NCBI RefSeq assembly: GCF_005221385.1
Contig: NZ_CP039903.1
Location: 62,001-126,000, forward strand
Direction of reading: 5' to 3'
DNA: 64,000 nucleotides
DNA from: Agrobacterium tumefaciens
GTDB lineage: Bacteria > Pseudomonadota > Alphaproteobacteria > Rhizobiales > Rhizobiaceae
The notes beneath the pieces were generated by a model, which searched no databases, was not told the origin of the DNA, and worked only from the letters and a program-made list of their open reading frames with translations. This document shows, in pieces, positions 19,080-29,295 of the stretch (position 1 is its first letter; each line of letters begins with the position of its first letter). Both the position numbers and the translations under genes were made by a program.

Positions 19080-20708
19080 TTACCCAGCCAGACCCGCCAG
19101 CGCCTTTACCAGCCCCTGTGTAGAGCTGTCATGGCCGGCGGCGCTTTCCTTGCCTTCCACGACGGGTAGCAGGCCGGTTGCCAGTTCCTTGCCAAGCTCC
19201 ACACCCCACTGGTCGAAGGAGTTGATGCGGAACAGCACGCCTTCCACAAAGACGCGGTGCTCATAAAGCGCGATCAGGCGGCCAAGCGCGAAAGGCGTCA
19301 ACTTGTCATAGACGAAGGTGATCGAAGGGCGGTTGCCGGTGAAGACGCGGTGCGGGGCGATGAAGTCGGCAAGTTTGTCTTCCATGCCCTTGGAGGTGAG
19401 CTGGGCTTTCGCCTCAGCCAGCGTCCGTCCCTTCATCAGCGCTTCCGATTGCGCCAGGCAATTGGCGATGAGGAGCTGGTGCTGATGGCGCAGTTCGGGC
19501 TCAAAACCGTTGGCGGCGATCATGAATTCCGCCGGAATGACGCTCGTGCCCTGATGGATCAGCTGGTAGAAAGCGTGCTGGCCGTTGGTGCCGGGTTCGC
19601 CCCAGACAACGGGGCCGGACTGGCCTTCGACGGGTGTGCCGTCGATGGTAACGCCCTTGCCGTTCGATTCCATGTCCAGCTGCTGGAGATAGGCGGGGAA
19701 GCGCGACAACCGCTGGTCATAGGGCAGGATCGCCCGCGTCGGATAGTTCAGCACGTTACGGTTATAGAAGCCGATGAGGCCGAGCAGCATCGGCAGGTTT
19801 TCGCGGATCGGCGCCTCGCGGAAGTGCCTGTCCATCGCATGTGCACCATCCAGGAACTTGCCGAAATTATCCGGCCCGATGGCGAGCATCAGCGGCAGGC
19901 CGATGGCGGACCAGATCGAATAACGGCCACCTACCCAGTCCCAGAAACCGAAGATGCGGTCGCTTTCGATGCCGAAGGCTGCAACCTTGTCCAGCGCGGT
20001 GGAAACGGCGGCGAAGTGGTGCTTTACGGCCTCCTCGCCCAGCTTCTCGGCGATGAAGCGGCGCGCGGTGGCGGCATTCGTCATCGTTTCGATGGTGGTG
20101 AAGGTCTTCGACGCGATGATGAAGAGCGAGGTTTCCGGATCGAGCAGCTTCAGCGTATCGGCAATATGTGCGCCGTCAATATTGGAAACGAAATGCGCCC
20201 GCGGCCCGTCATGGAAAGGCGCAAGCGCGAGCGTTGCCATGACAGGGCCGAGATCGGAGCCGCCAATGCCGATATTGACGACGTCGGTAATCTTCTTTCC
20301 GGTCGCACCTTTCAGGGAACCGGAACGGATCGCATCGGCAAACTTGCCCATGGCCGCCAGAACGCCGTTCACATCAGGCATCACATCCTTGCCGTCAACG
20401 AGAACGGCAGTGTTGGAGCGGTTGCGCAGCGCGGTATGCAGCACGGCGCGGTCTTCGGTGAAGTTGATGGCCTTGCCGGAGAACATCTCCTCGCGCTTGG
20501 CTTCGACGCCGCCTTCGCGCGCCAGCTGTTCGAGAAGCGTCACGATCTCTTCGTTGACGGCGCATTTGGAATAATCCATCAGCAGGTCATCGAATTTTAC
20601 GCTGAAACGGCTGAATCTCTTGTCGTCGGCCGCAAACGCGGCGCGAAGATCGGTTGCGGCTGTGCTGCTTGCCGTTGCTTTGAGTTTTTCGATGGTGGCC
20701 TGCATCAT
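19080..20708 (-). CDS. pgi: Glucose-6-phosphate isomerase
   Basis: 542 aa. It interconverts glucose 6-phosphate and fructose 6-phosphate in the cytoplasm. Family signatures include [13 protein letters not shown], the SIS-fold phosphate-binding [25 protein letters not shown] and the C-terminal [12 protein letters not shown]. The start ATG 20708 is preceded by GAGGAGC. The gene is convergent with the esterases and shares their terminator. Confidence 0.97.
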   Translation of the reverse strand: MMQATIEKLKATASSTAATDLRAAFAADDKRFSRFSVKFDDLLMDYSKCAVNEEIVTLLEQLAREGGVEAKREEMFSGKAINFTEDRAVLHTALRNRSNTAVLVDGKDVMPDVNGVLAAMGKFADAIRSGSLKGATGKKITDVVNIGIGGSDLGPVMATLALAPFHDGPRAHFVSNIDGAHIADTLKLLDPETSLFIIASKTFTTIETMTNAATARRFIAEKLGEEAVKHHFAAVSTALDKVAAFGIESDRIFGFWDWVGGRYSIWSAIGLPLMLAIGPDNFGKFLDGAHAMDRHFREAPIRENLPMLLGLIGFYNRNVLNYPTRAILPYDQRLSRFPAYLQQLDMESNGKGVTIDGTPVEGQSGPVVWGEPGTNGQHAFYQLIHQGTSVIPAEFMIAANGFEPELRHQHQLLIANCLAQSEALMKGRTLAEAKAQLTSKGMEDKLADFIAPHRVFTGNRPSITFVYDKLTPFALGRLIALYEHRVFVEGVLFRINSFDQWGVELGKELATGLLPVVEGKESAAGHDSSTQGLVKALAGLAG

Positions 20709-20796
20709 GTGCTCCTCGGCTTCCGTGGAAGGATGAGGAAACTATTCTTTTTCAGGCGGCCAAATCAAGGCGACTTTGATAAAAGAAAAGCGCCGG

Positions 20797-20826
20797 GATA
20801 AAAGAAAAGAGCCGGTCGCCCGGCTC
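20797..20826 (-). terminator. Terminator of fadD
   Basis: Read on the minus strand, the stem GAGCCGG / CCGGCTC with a GCGA loop is followed by TTTTCTTTT. Confidence 0.8.
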
Positions 20827-20846
20827 TCGTCATTCGCTTCAAGCGC

Positions 20847-22559
20847 TCAATTCAGATTGCGCAATTCGCGCCGCAAAATCTTGCCGACATTGGATTTCGG
20901 CAGCTCGGTGCGGAACTCGATGATCTTTGGCCGCTTGTAGTTTGTCAGGTTCTTGGCGCAGAAGGCCTTGAGTTCGGCTTCCGTCAACGACTGATCCTTC
21001 TTGACGACGAAAAGTTTGACGGTTTCGCCGGAATGTTCGTCCGGAACGCCGATTGCGGCGCATTCCAGGACGCCGGGATGGCTGGCAGCCACTTCTTCCA
21101 CCTCGTTCGGATAGACATTGAAACCGGAGACGAGGATCATGTCCTTCTTGCGGTCGACGATCTTGGTGTAACCGCGCTCGTCCATGAAACCCATGTCGCC
21201 GGAGCGGAAGAAACCGTCGGCGGTCATGGCTTTTGCCGTTTCATCGGGCCGTTGCCAATAACCGGCCATGACCTGCGGGCCGCGAATGCAAATCTCGCCA
21301 ACTTCACCCACAGGCAAACGGTTGCCATCGTCATCGCGAATGTCGATCTCCGTCGATGACAGCGGCAGACCGATGGTGCCGCTGAACTCGGTAGAATCGA
21401 GGCGATTGACGGTTGCGACGGGCGACGTCTCGGAAAGACCGTAGCCCTCCGCAATCGGGCAGCCGACAATCGAAAGCCAGCGTTCCGCGACCGGTCTTTG
21501 CACCGCCATGCCGCCGCCGAGAACGAGGATGAGCGATGAGAGGTCGAGCTTGCGGAAATCCTCATTGTTCATCAGCGCGTTGAAAAGCGTGTTGATGCCG
21601 GGGAAGATATGCGGCTGGTAATGCGACAGTTCCTTGACGAAGCCGGGAATGTCACGCGGATTGGCGATCAGCAGATTGTGGCCGCCGAGCGCAATGCCCA
21701 TCAGCGAATTCACCGTCAGCGCGAAAATGTGGCAGAGCGGCAGCGCGCAGATGAAGTTGAGAACCTCGGGACGATCCTTGCGGCTGCTGAAGGCGGCGTC
21801 CAGCCACAGGCTGATCTGCGCCTTGTTGGCCAGAAGATTGGCATGGGTAAGGATCGCGCCTTTGGAGATGCCCGTAGTACCGCCGGTATATTGCAGGAAG
21901 GCGATATCCTGAGCCGTGAGGCCGACGGACTTCAGGGAAAATCCCTGGCCTTCCTTCAGCACCGCCTTGAAGCTGATCGAGCCGGGGATCGCATAGGCGG
22001 GCACAAGCTTCTTCACCTTGCGAACGACAAGATTGACGATATGCCCCTTGAAGCCGAGAAGATCACCCATGGCTGCGACGACCACATGCCGTACGGCGGT
22101 TTTCGGCACCGCCTGCTGCGCCACATGGGCGAAGTTTTCGAGCACGAACAGCGCCTTTGCGCCGGAGTCCTTCAGCTGGTGTTCCAGTTCGCGCGGTGTG
22201 TAGAGCGGATTGACGTTGACCACGATCATGCCCGCCCGCAGGATTCCATAAACCGCGACAGGGTTCTGCAGGATGTTCGGCATCATCACCGCAACCCGGT
22301 CACCTTTTTCCAGTCCTCTGGATTGCAGCCAAGCGGCCACAGCGCGGGTTTGAGCATCCAGCTCCCGATAGGTCAGCGATTTCCCCATGCTGGAAAAGGC
22401 TTTGCGGTCGGCAAATTGCACGCAGCTCTTTTCAAGAAGGTCTACAAGCGAGGCGTTGGCCGATACGGGGATCTCGGAAGGGACGCCCGGCGGATAGGAC
22501 GACAGCCAACGCTTCTCTACGCTGACATTTCCCGGCTGTCCCAGGGACAATTCACTCAT
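20847..22559 (-). CDS. fadD: Long-chain fatty acid--CoA ligase
   Basis: 570 aa. It activates fatty acids to acyl-CoA through an acyl-adenylate. The AMP-binding P-loop is YTGGTTGISKGA (about residue 216). The A5 motif GYGLSETSP, the A7 motif RSGDMG and the A8 region KIVDRKKDMILVSGFNVYP are present, and the catalytic lysine lies in the C-terminal KSNVGKILRREL. GGAGGAGAAG precedes ATG 22559. It lies divergent from the iron ABC operon. An ACGTTTACG-containing site is about 220 bases upstream. Confidence 0.93.
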   Translation of the reverse strand: MSELSLGQPGNVSVEKRWLSSYPPGVPSEIPVSANASLVDLLEKSCVQFADRKAFSSMGKSLTYRELDAQTRAVAAWLQSRGLEKGDRVAVMMPNILQNPVAVYGILRAGMIVVNVNPLYTPRELEHQLKDSGAKALFVLENFAHVAQQAVPKTAVRHVVVAAMGDLLGFKGHIVNLVVRKVKKLVPAYAIPGSISFKAVLKEGQGFSLKSVGLTAQDIAFLQYTGGTTGISKGAILTHANLLANKAQISLWLDAAFSSRKDRPEVLNFICALPLCHIFALTVNSLMGIALGGHNLLIANPRDIPGFVKELSHYQPHIFPGINTLFNALMNNEDFRKLDLSSLILVLGGGMAVQRPVAERWLSIVGCPIAEGYGLSETSPVATVNRLDSTEFSGTIGLPLSSTEIDIRDDDGNRLPVGEVGEICIRGPQVMAGYWQRPDETAKAMTADGFFRSGDMGFMDERGYTKIVDRKKDMILVSGFNVYPNEVEEVAASHPGVLECAAIGVPDEHSGETVKLFVVKKDQSLTEAELKAFCAKNLTNYKRPKIIEFRTELPKSNVGKILRRELRNLN

Positions 22560-22777
22560 GCTTCTCCTCCCAGAGTCTTTTTCGCGCCGTGCATTCGGTG
22601 GAATGCATGAAGGGCGCTTTAGGCTTCGTGATGATCATGAAGCTCCCGCAACCAGCCGGCATATCGGCGAGATAGAAGGAACCACATGTGCGCCACCGGA
22701 TCGACCGCTCCTCCCGCTCCCCGGTGACGAATGATAGACGCGGAATCCCCTGACGTCCATCGTATCGGTGAAGCCTA

Positions 22778-22801
22778 TTTAACTCTAACGTAAACGTCAA
22801 T
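22778..22801 (-). promoter_or_regulatory. Possible MerR/LiuR-type operator upstream of fadD
   Basis: On the minus strand the site begins TTGACGTTTACG and has a TTAGAGTTAAA flank. MerR-family LiuR regulators of acyl-CoA catabolism bind ACGTTTACG-like palindromes. Assignment is tentative. Confidence 0.3.
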
Positions 22802-22870
22802 ATTGCTGTCGCACATCTCGCGTCCTCGTGAATGGAAACGGAGTCATGTGCGATTTTTTGACTTTAATCC

Positions 22871-22885
22871 TGATTTGAGCGATCA
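22871..22885. promoter_or_regulatory. Iron-responsive (IRO/RirA-type) box upstream of fbpC
   Basis: TGA-TTTGAGCGA-TCA fits the TGA-N9-TCA consensus and ends 31 bases before the start of fbpC. Its inner bases nearly match the box in front of fbpA. Confidence 0.55.
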
Positions 22886-22916
22886 ACATAATTCGCAAAG
22901 CAGGGCAGGATTGGAA

Positions 22917-23966
22917 ATGGCAGGCAGCGCAGCGCTTGAACTGAAATCGGTTGGGAAAAGATTCGGTGATACGGATGTCTTGTCCGATATCGACCTGTCC
23001 GTCGAACGCGGCGAAATTATTTGTCTGGTTGGACGGTCGGGCTGTGGAAAATCGACCTTGCTGCGCATCGTTGCGGGTGTGGAGACGCCAGACCGCGGTA
23101 GCGTTTCCCTTAATGGTTCGGCCGTTGCCGACTCGGCTGTTTTCGTTGAGCCGGAAAAGCGCAATATCGGTTTTGTCTTTCAGGATTATGCGCTGTTCCC
23201 GCATCTCACTGTCGAGCAGAATGTCATGTTCGGTCTCAGAACCCTCGCTAAGGCCGAGGCCCGCCGCCGTGCGATGGAGATGATCGAGCACGTGCATCTG
23301 CAAGAGCTGGCCAAGCGTTATCCGCATACGCTTTCGGGCGGTGAGCAGCAGCGAGTGGCGCTTGCCCGTGCGCTCGCCCCTCAGCCCGGTCTGTTGCTGA
23401 TGGATGAGCCTTTCTCCAATCTGGACAGAGGTTTGCGCGACAATGTCCGCGAAGAGACGCTTGGTCTTCTGCGACAATTGGGGACGACGGCGATCATGGT
23501 CACCCATGATCCGGAAGAGGCGTTGTCCGCAGGCGACCGTGTGGTTCTGATGCAGCGCGGGCGCATCGTGCAGAGCGGCACGGGTTATGAAATCCACGAC
23601 AATCCCAAAACCCGCTATGCCGCTGATTTTTTCTGCGCCTTCAACAAGATCGAAGGCCGGGTAAGGCAGGGGCGCGTTGAAACACCGCTCGGGCTGCTGG
23701 GTGATGCCTCCGATCTGCCCGATGGCCTTGCTGCGGTTGCCTATGTTCGACCCAATGCGATTTCGATTATCGAGGACAACACAGCGAAAGACGGGATCGC
23801 CGGCGAAATATTGAGCCGCGTTTTCCTCGGTGAGATCGAACAGCTCGGCATCGCCGTACCCGGGCTGCCGGGAGACTTGCGTGTCCGCACGATGCAGCGC
23901 ACACCCGCCAAGACCAAGGCAGTGCGTTTCGGTATCGACCCCAAGGGTGTCCTGATATTTACTTGA
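22917..23966 (+). CDS. fbpC: Ferric iron ABC transporter ATPase
   Basis: 349 aa. It drives uptake of ferric iron through FbpB. Motifs are Walker A GRSGCGKST (residues about 37-45), signature LSGGEQQR, Walker B LLLMDEPFSNLD and the H-loop VTHDPEEA, with a C-terminal regulatory TOBE-like domain. ATG 22917 is preceded by CAGGA; the open frame to 22803 runs through the promoter and is not used. It sits 153 bases upstream of fbpA, which has its own iron box. Confidence 0.88.
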   Translation: MAGSAALELKSVGKRFGDTDVLSDIDLSVERGEIICLVGRSGCGKSTLLRIVAGVETPDRGSVSLNGSAVADSAVFVEPEKRNIGFVFQDYALFPHLTVEQNVMFGLRTLAKAEARRRAMEMIEHVHLQELAKRYPHTLSGGEQQRVALARALAPQPGLLLMDEPFSNLDRGLRDNVREETLGLLRQLGTTAIMVTHDPEEALSAGDRVVLMQRGRIVQSGTGYEIHDNPKTRYAADFFCAFNKIEGRVRQGRVETPLGLLGDASDLPDGLAAVAYVRPNAISIIEDNTAKDGIAGEILSRVFLGEIEQLGIAVPGLPGDLRVRTMQRTPAKTKAVRFGIDPKGVLIFT

Positions 23967-24053
23967 GGTTGAATGAGTGGATTTGCATGTAAATTTCAGC
24001 ATCCTTTTCAACTCTTGGTGATCAAACTCGACAGAAAACAGCGAAATAAAACT

Positions 24054-24068
24054 TGATTTGACCCATCA
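24054..24068. promoter_or_regulatory. Iron-responsive (IRO/RirA-type) box upstream of fbpA
   Basis: TGA-TTTGACCCA-TCA lies 51 bases before the fbpA start and just upstream of a TATGAT -10-like element. Confidence 0.55.
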
Positions 24069-24119
24069 GGTATGATGTCTGCTGCCTCTATATTGCCGCC
24101 ATCGAAGAGGGAGACGACC

Positions 24120-25136
24120 ATGACGAAATTTACCAGATTTGCCCTGCTTGCCAGCACTGTTGCTTTTGCAGCCGGGTCAGCCAGCGCCGCGGAACTCAAC
24201 ATCTACACCACCAGAGAGCCGGGCCTGATCCAGCCCCTGCTGGAATCCTTCACCGCGTCGAGCGGCGTCAAGGTCAACACCGTGTTCCTGAAAGATGGTC
24301 TGGCTGAGCGCGTTCTGAGCGAGGGCGCAAGCTCGCCTGCCGACGTCCTGATGACCGTGGATGCCGGCAACCTCGTTGATCTCGCAGAAAAGGGCGTTAC
24401 CCAGGCGGTTGAGTCCGAAACCCTGACCAAGGCAGTCCCGGCCGAACTTCGTGATGCCAAGGGTCACTGGTTTGCGCTTTCCATGCGCGCCCGCGTTCTT
24501 TATGCGGCGAAGGATCTCGACCTTGCTTCCTTCAACTATGAAGATCTGGCGGATGCCAAGTGGAAGGGCAAGGTCTGCATTCGCGCTGGCCAGCACCCCT
24601 ACAACACGGCACTGTTTGCCGATTACATCGCTCATTATGGCGCTGCCGACACTGAAAAGTGGCTTGCTGGCGTCAAGGAAAACCTGGCCCGCAAGGCAGG
24701 CGGCGGTGACCGTGACGTTGCCAAGGACATCCTCGGCGGCATTTGCGATATCGGTATTGCCAACTCCTACTACGTCGGCCTGATGCGCTCGGGCAAGGGC
24801 GGCGAAGAGCAGGTCAAGTGGGGCGACGCCATCAAGGTGGTTCTGCCGACCTTCAAGAATGGTGGCACGCAGGTCAACATTACCGGTGCGGCCGTGGCCA
24901 AGAATGCGCCCAACAAGGCTGAAGCCGTCAAGCTTCTGGAATATCTCGTTTCCGACGAAGCCCAGAAGATCTATGCCGAAGCCAACTACGAATATCCGGT
25001 CAAGCAGGGCGCGGGTCTCAACGAGATCGTCGCTTCCTTCGGTGACCTGAAGATCGACAGCAAGCCGCTGACGGAGATCGTGTCGCATCGCAAGCAGGCG
25101 AGCGAGCTGGTCGACAAGGTCGGTTTCGACAAGTAA
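24120..25136 (+). CDS. fbpA: Periplasmic ferric iron-binding protein
   Basis: 338 aa, FbpA/FutA family. It has a Sec signal peptide ending in SASA-AE near residue 22. Conserved family segments include NIYTTREPGL, a RARVLYAAKD hinge and IANSYYVGLM, whose adjacent tyrosines are iron ligands in this family. AGAGGGAG precedes ATG 24120. It delivers Fe(III) to FbpB. A separate iron box lets it be expressed above the ATPase and permease. Confidence 0.9.
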   Translation: MTKFTRFALLASTVAFAAGSASAAELNIYTTREPGLIQPLLESFTASSGVKVNTVFLKDGLAERVLSEGASSPADVLMTVDAGNLVDLAEKGVTQAVESETLTKAVPAELRDAKGHWFALSMRARVLYAAKDLDLASFNYEDLADAKWKGKVCIRAGQHPYNTALFADYIAHYGAADTEKWLAGVKENLARKAGGGDRDVAKDILGGICDIGIANSYYVGLMRSGKGGEEQVKWGDAIKVVLPTFKNGGTQVNITGAAVAKNAPNKAEAVKLLEYLVSDEAQKIYAEANYEYPVKQGAGLNEIVASFGDLKIDSKPLTEIVSHRKQASELVDKVGFDK

Positions 25137-25209
25137 AGGCCAATTGGCAACAACAAGGTGGAAGGCGCTCGCACCCGCGGGCGCCTTTCCCTGTATTTTC
25201 AAGAAGCTC

Positions 25210-26886
25210 ATGAATCCAGACGCCGCTCAGCCATTGACGTCCCGCGCAAGACCAAGGTTTTCATCCGCCTTCTGGTGGCTGGGCCTGTCGCTCATTGCGG
25301 TCTGCGGCGCCATGGTGCCGGTTCTGGCGCTGGTCTCTCAGGCGGTGCAGGGGTCTGCCGGCCTGTGGGAGCATCTCGGCTCCACCGTTCTTTTGACGGC
25401 CTTGCCGGATACGGTCATCCTTCTCACCGGTGTCGGCTTGCTGGCCGGCATCATCGGAACCTGTTCGGCCTGGCTGGTTACCGCTTATGATTTTCCCGGT
25501 CGCCGGATATTGGAATGGGCGCTGCTGCTGCCGCTGGCCATGCCAACCTATATTGTTGCCTATGCCTATCTGGATATTCTGCATCCGATCGGGCCAGTGC
25601 AGGGCATAATCCGCTTTCTGCTCGGTTATTCCAGCCCGCGTGAATTCCGTCTGCCGGACATAAGATCGATGACGGGCTGCATCATTTTGCTCGGCTTCGT
25701 GCTGTTTCCCTATGTCTATATTCCCGTCCGCGCCATGTTCCTGACGCAGGCTGGCAATCTGCTGGAGGCCGCCCGCACGCTTGGCGTTTCCAGACAGAGG
25801 GCTTTTTTAAAGGTCGCAGTGCCGCTGGCGCGGCCGGCGATCGCGGTCGGCGTCAGCCTTGCCCTTATGGAAGCGCTGAACGATATCGGCGCCTCGGAAT
25901 TTCTGGGCGTCCGCACCCTCACAGTTTCGGTCTATACGACCTGGGTCACGAAATCCGATCTGCCCGGTGCGGCGCAGATCGCGCTCTCCATGCTGTTCAT
26001 CGTCGTCGCCCTCGTGGCGTTTGAACGCTGGGCGCGGCGTAAGCAGCGTTATTCGGTTTCCGCGCAGAAAAGCCGGGAACTGGAGCCGGTGCGCCTTACC
26101 GGCCTCAAGGCCTGCGGTGCATTTACACTCGGCAGCCTGCCGGTCCTGATCGGTTTCGTCGCGCCAGCGAGCTATCTCGTCATCGAGGCATGGAAACGGT
26201 TCCGCTTCAGCGGCCTGTCTGCCCGTTTCACCGAGGAGGCGTTGAACACCATCGTCTTTGCCGGATTGGCGACGTTGATCACCCTTATTCTCGGCCTTGC
26301 GGTTGCTTACGCGATGCGCCTTGCTCCGGGGCGCCTCTCGCTTTGGTCCTATCGTCTTTCCACGGTGGGATATGCAGCTCCCGGCACGGTCATTGCTATT
26401 GGTGTGCTGATCGCGCTCGGTGGTTTCGACCGGTTTGTTGACCAGACCATGCGTGACTGGTTTGGCATATCCACCGGCCTCATTTTCATCGGCAGCGGGG
26501 CCGCCCTGATCTATGCCTATTCGGCGCGTTTCCTCACCATTGCAGCTGGCGGCGTCGACGCCGGCCTGAGCCGTATCCCGCAATCTTTTGATCACGCTTC
26601 ACGAACACTCGGGCGATCCGCAACCCAGACATTCCGCCAGATCCACTTACCACTCTCGAAGGCATCGCTTGCGGCAGCGGCGTTGCTGATCTTCGTGGAC
26701 TGCGTCAAGGAACTCCCCGCCACGCTTTTGTTGCGGCCGCTTAATTTCGAGACCTTCGCGACCCATCTCTACGGCGAAGCAGCGCGCGGCACCTATGAGG
26801 AGGCGGCAATCGCCGCACTGGCGATCGTCGTCATCGGCATCCTTCCCGTCATGCTGCTTGCAAGGATCGGCCGGCGCAAAGGTTGA
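25210..26886 (+). CDS. fbpB: Ferric iron ABC transporter permease (two fused domains)
   Basis: 558 aa with about twelve hydrophobic segments in two homologous halves. Each half has an EAA-type loop: EAARTLGVSRQRAFLKVAVP (about residue 190) and HASRTLGRSATQTFRQIHLP (about residue 463). This fused layout is normal for FbpB/SfuB. It follows fbpA by 73 bases and probably shares its transcript. ATG 25210 was chosen as the first codon before the charged N-terminus; an upstream in-frame start at 25144 is less likely. Confidence 0.9.
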   Translation: MNPDAAQPLTSRARPRFSSAFWWLGLSLIAVCGAMVPVLALVSQAVQGSAGLWEHLGSTVLLTALPDTVILLTGVGLLAGIIGTCSAWLVTAYDFPGRRILEWALLLPLAMPTYIVAYAYLDILHPIGPVQGIIRFLLGYSSPREFRLPDIRSMTGCIILLGFVLFPYVYIPVRAMFLTQAGNLLEAARTLGVSRQRAFLKVAVPLARPAIAVGVSLALMEALNDIGASEFLGVRTLTVSVYTTWVTKSDLPGAAQIALSMLFIVVALVAFERWARRKQRYSVSAQKSRELEPVRLTGLKACGAFTLGSLPVLIGFVAPASYLVIEAWKRFRFSGLSARFTEEALNTIVFAGLATLITLILGLAVAYAMRLAPGRLSLWSYRLSTVGYAAPGTVIAIGVLIALGGFDRFVDQTMRDWFGISTGLIFIGSGAALIYAYSARFLTIAAGGVDAGLSRIPQSFDHASRTLGRSATQTFRQIHLPLSKASLAAAALLIFVDCVKELPATLLLRPLNFETFATHLYGEAARGTYEEAAIAALAIVVIGILPVMLLARIGRRKG

Positions 26887-26986
26887 TGGCTGGGTCTCGT
26901 CCCATAAAATGAGGGGCATAAAACAGTGCGAGAGGCCAATAAGCTTCAAATCCTCCCGGAAAACGACAAGCATCCCGCCTTAATCC

Positions 26987-27001
26987 TGATGTAAATACTC
27001 A
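26987..27001. promoter_or_regulatory. Iron-responsive (IRO/RirA-type) box upstream of the siderophore receptor
   Basis: TGA-TGTAAATAC-TCA ends 84 bases before the likely receptor start codon. Confidence 0.5.
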
Positions 27002-27084
27002 GCTTAATTGAAGTGCTGCGGCCTGCCGGCTATGATCGTCGGCCGCGATCTGTTTCGGGGCATATCTTGAAAAATTTGCATGGG

Positions 27085-29256
27085 ATGTTTTTGAGCCGTC
27101 TGGCTTTGGGAACGGCTGTCGTTGTTTTGATGGCGCCGGTGATGGGCCACGCACAGGAAACGACTGTTCTGCGGGAAATCACCGTCGAAGGGCAGGGGGC
27201 GGAAAATGCCACGGGCCCGGTCCGTGGCTATGTTGCGAAGAAAAGCGCGACCGGTTCGAAAACCGGCACGGAAACGAAAGACATTCCACAATCCGTATCC
27301 GTCGTCGGTCGCAAGGAAATGGATGACCGCGGTGCCGTGACCAAAATCGACGAGGTACTGCGCTACACGCCCGGTGTGACGGCGGAGCCCTTCGGCACCG
27401 ACCCGGATACCGACTGGTTTTACATTCGCGGTTTTCAGGCCACCCAGACCGGCGTGTTCCTCGATGGGCTGAACCTGTTCAGTTATGGTTTCGGCGGTTT
27501 CCAGATGGATGCCTATGGTCTGGAACGGGTGGAAGTCCTTAAAGGGCCCGCTTCGGTGCTGTATGGCGGCGCCAATCCCGGCGGTATCGTGCAACTGGTC
27601 CGCAAGCAAACTCAGGATACGCCGGTTCGTGAAACGGAAATCGGCATCAACAATTTCGGCAATGCCTTTTTCGGTTTCGATGTCGGCGACAAGGTGGATG
27701 GTGAGGGCGTATGGAAATACCGCGTCACCGGCAAGGTTTCCGGCGGCGATAATTACACCGATTACTCAGAGGATCTGCGCGGCTTCATCATGCCGCAGAT
27801 CACCTTCGAGCCGGATGCGCAGACAAGTGCCACGCTCTACGGATATTTCTCGGCGCTCGATCAGGTGCATGTCGGCAATGGCTTCCTGCCCTATGTCGGT
27901 ACCGTTGTCGATGCGCCATTCGGCAAGCTCGACCGCAAGGCCTTTTATGGCGAACCGGATATCGACAATGGCCGTGTCTACCAGTCGATGGTGGGTTATG
28001 AAGTCAGCCATGAATTCGACAATGGCTGGAAGATCAGCCAGAACGCCCGTTATGGCCACCTCTACAAGCACGAGACCGGACCCTATCCGGGCGGTTGGGC
28101 CAATGCCGACGCCAATGGCCAGCCGATCCTCAATGCCACCACCAACGACTATATGTTGACCCGCTTCGGTTATGACGGCCTGTCGAAAGCGGATAGTTTC
28201 GGCGTTGACAACCGCATTGAAGGACAGTTCGAAACCGGCGCGGTCAGCCATTCGCTGCTCGTCGGTCTCGACTATAAATATTACAGGCTGGATCAGGTGC
28301 AGGCTTGCTGCGGATCGAATGCGATCGGCGCGCTCAAGCCGGTCTATGGCTCGACGCAGGGTACGAATTTCGTTTATGCCGACAATGTCGTGACCCAGCA
28401 GCAGATCGGCATCTACGCGCAGGACCAGCTGCGTTTCGGCGATGGCTGGCTGGTGACGCTCAACGGTCGTTACGATTATGTCGATACGGAGCTGAACAAT
28501 AGGTTGCCGGCAGGCGCGTCTTTCCGCTCCAATGACGATGCGCTGAGCGGCCGGGCCGGCCTCGCTTATGAATTCGACAATGGCCTGACACCCTATGTCT
28601 CGGCGGCCACCTTCTTCAATCCGCTGATCGATACGCTTGCGGATGGCACCCCGGCCGCACCGGAGGAGGGGCACCAGTTCGAAGCAGGTGTCAAATACGA
28701 ACCGACTTTCTTTGATGGCAGCATCACTGCCTCCGTCTTCAAGCTGGTCAAGGACAATGCCATCGTGTCCTATACGGCTGGCGGCGTGACCACGAGCGGG
28801 CAGTTCGGACAGGTGGAATCCACCGGCTTCGAGCTGGAAGCCAAGGCCAATCTTTCCGACAACTGGAAGGCGCTTGCCTCCTATTCCTATACCGATCTTG
28901 AGATTACCCGCGACGCCAATCCCAACCTGATCGGCAAATCCCCATGGATCGTGCCCGCCAACACCGCGTCCCTGTGGGTGGATTACGCCTTCACCGATGA
29001 TACGTTTGAAGGCCTCAGCATCGGTGGCGGTGTGCGCTATCAGGGTAAATCCTGGGCGGATGCGGCAAATACGCTGCGCGTTCCAGATGCGGCGGTCTTC
29101 GATGCCGCGATACGTTACGAGAAGAACGACTGGACGGCATCCGTCAATGTCGCGAATGTCTTCGACAAGGAATATGTCAAGAGCTGCGCCGGCGTCTCGG
29201 TTTGTGGCTGGGGTGACAGCCGCACCATCACCTTCAAGCTTGCAAAGAAGTGGTAA
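27085..29256 (+). CDS. TonB-dependent siderophore receptor
   Basis: About 723 aa. An outer-membrane beta-barrel for ferric-siderophore uptake. A signal peptide ends at GHAQ near residue 24. The plug domain has the FhuA/FhuE-type start (ETKDIPQSVSVVGRKEM) and VEVLKGPASVLYGG, and the barrel ends in a terminal tryptophan (KLAKKW). Residues CC and CAGVSVC in loops could form disulfides. The start is uncertain: ATG 27085 gives a good signal peptide but lacks a clear ribosome-binding site. Siderophore specificity is not deducible. Its iron box and AraC neighbour indicate iron-limited, substrate-induced expression. Confidence 0.92.
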   Translation: MFLSRLALGTAVVVLMAPVMGHAQETTVLREITVEGQGAENATGPVRGYVAKKSATGSKTGTETKDIPQSVSVVGRKEMDDRGAVTKIDEVLRYTPGVTAEPFGTDPDTDWFYIRGFQATQTGVFLDGLNLFSYGFGGFQMDAYGLERVEVLKGPASVLYGGANPGGIVQLVRKQTQDTPVRETEIGINNFGNAFFGFDVGDKVDGEGVWKYRVTGKVSGGDNYTDYSEDLRGFIMPQITFEPDAQTSATLYGYFSALDQVHVGNGFLPYVGTVVDAPFGKLDRKAFYGEPDIDNGRVYQSMVGYEVSHEFDNGWKISQNARYGHLYKHETGPYPGGWANADANGQPILNATTNDYMLTRFGYDGLSKADSFGVDNRIEGQFETGAVSHSLLVGLDYKYYRLDQVQACCGSNAIGALKPVYGSTQGTNFVYADNVVTQQQIGIYAQDQLRFGDGWLVTLNGRYDYVDTELNNRLPAGASFRSNDDALSGRAGLAYEFDNGLTPYVSAATFFNPLIDTLADGTPAAPEEGHQFEAGVKYEPTFFDGSITASVFKLVKDNAIVSYTAGGVTTSGQFGQVESTGFELEAKANLSDNWKALASYSYTDLEITRDANPNLIGKSPWIVPANTASLWVDYAFTDDTFEGLSIGGGVRYQGKSWADAANTLRVPDAAVFDAAIRYEKNDWTASVNVANVFDKEYVKSCAGVSVCGWGDSRTITFKLAKKW

Positions 29257-29295
29257 GGTTTGGCAGCAGGCCAGCAGTTGCGGGAAATATAGTTT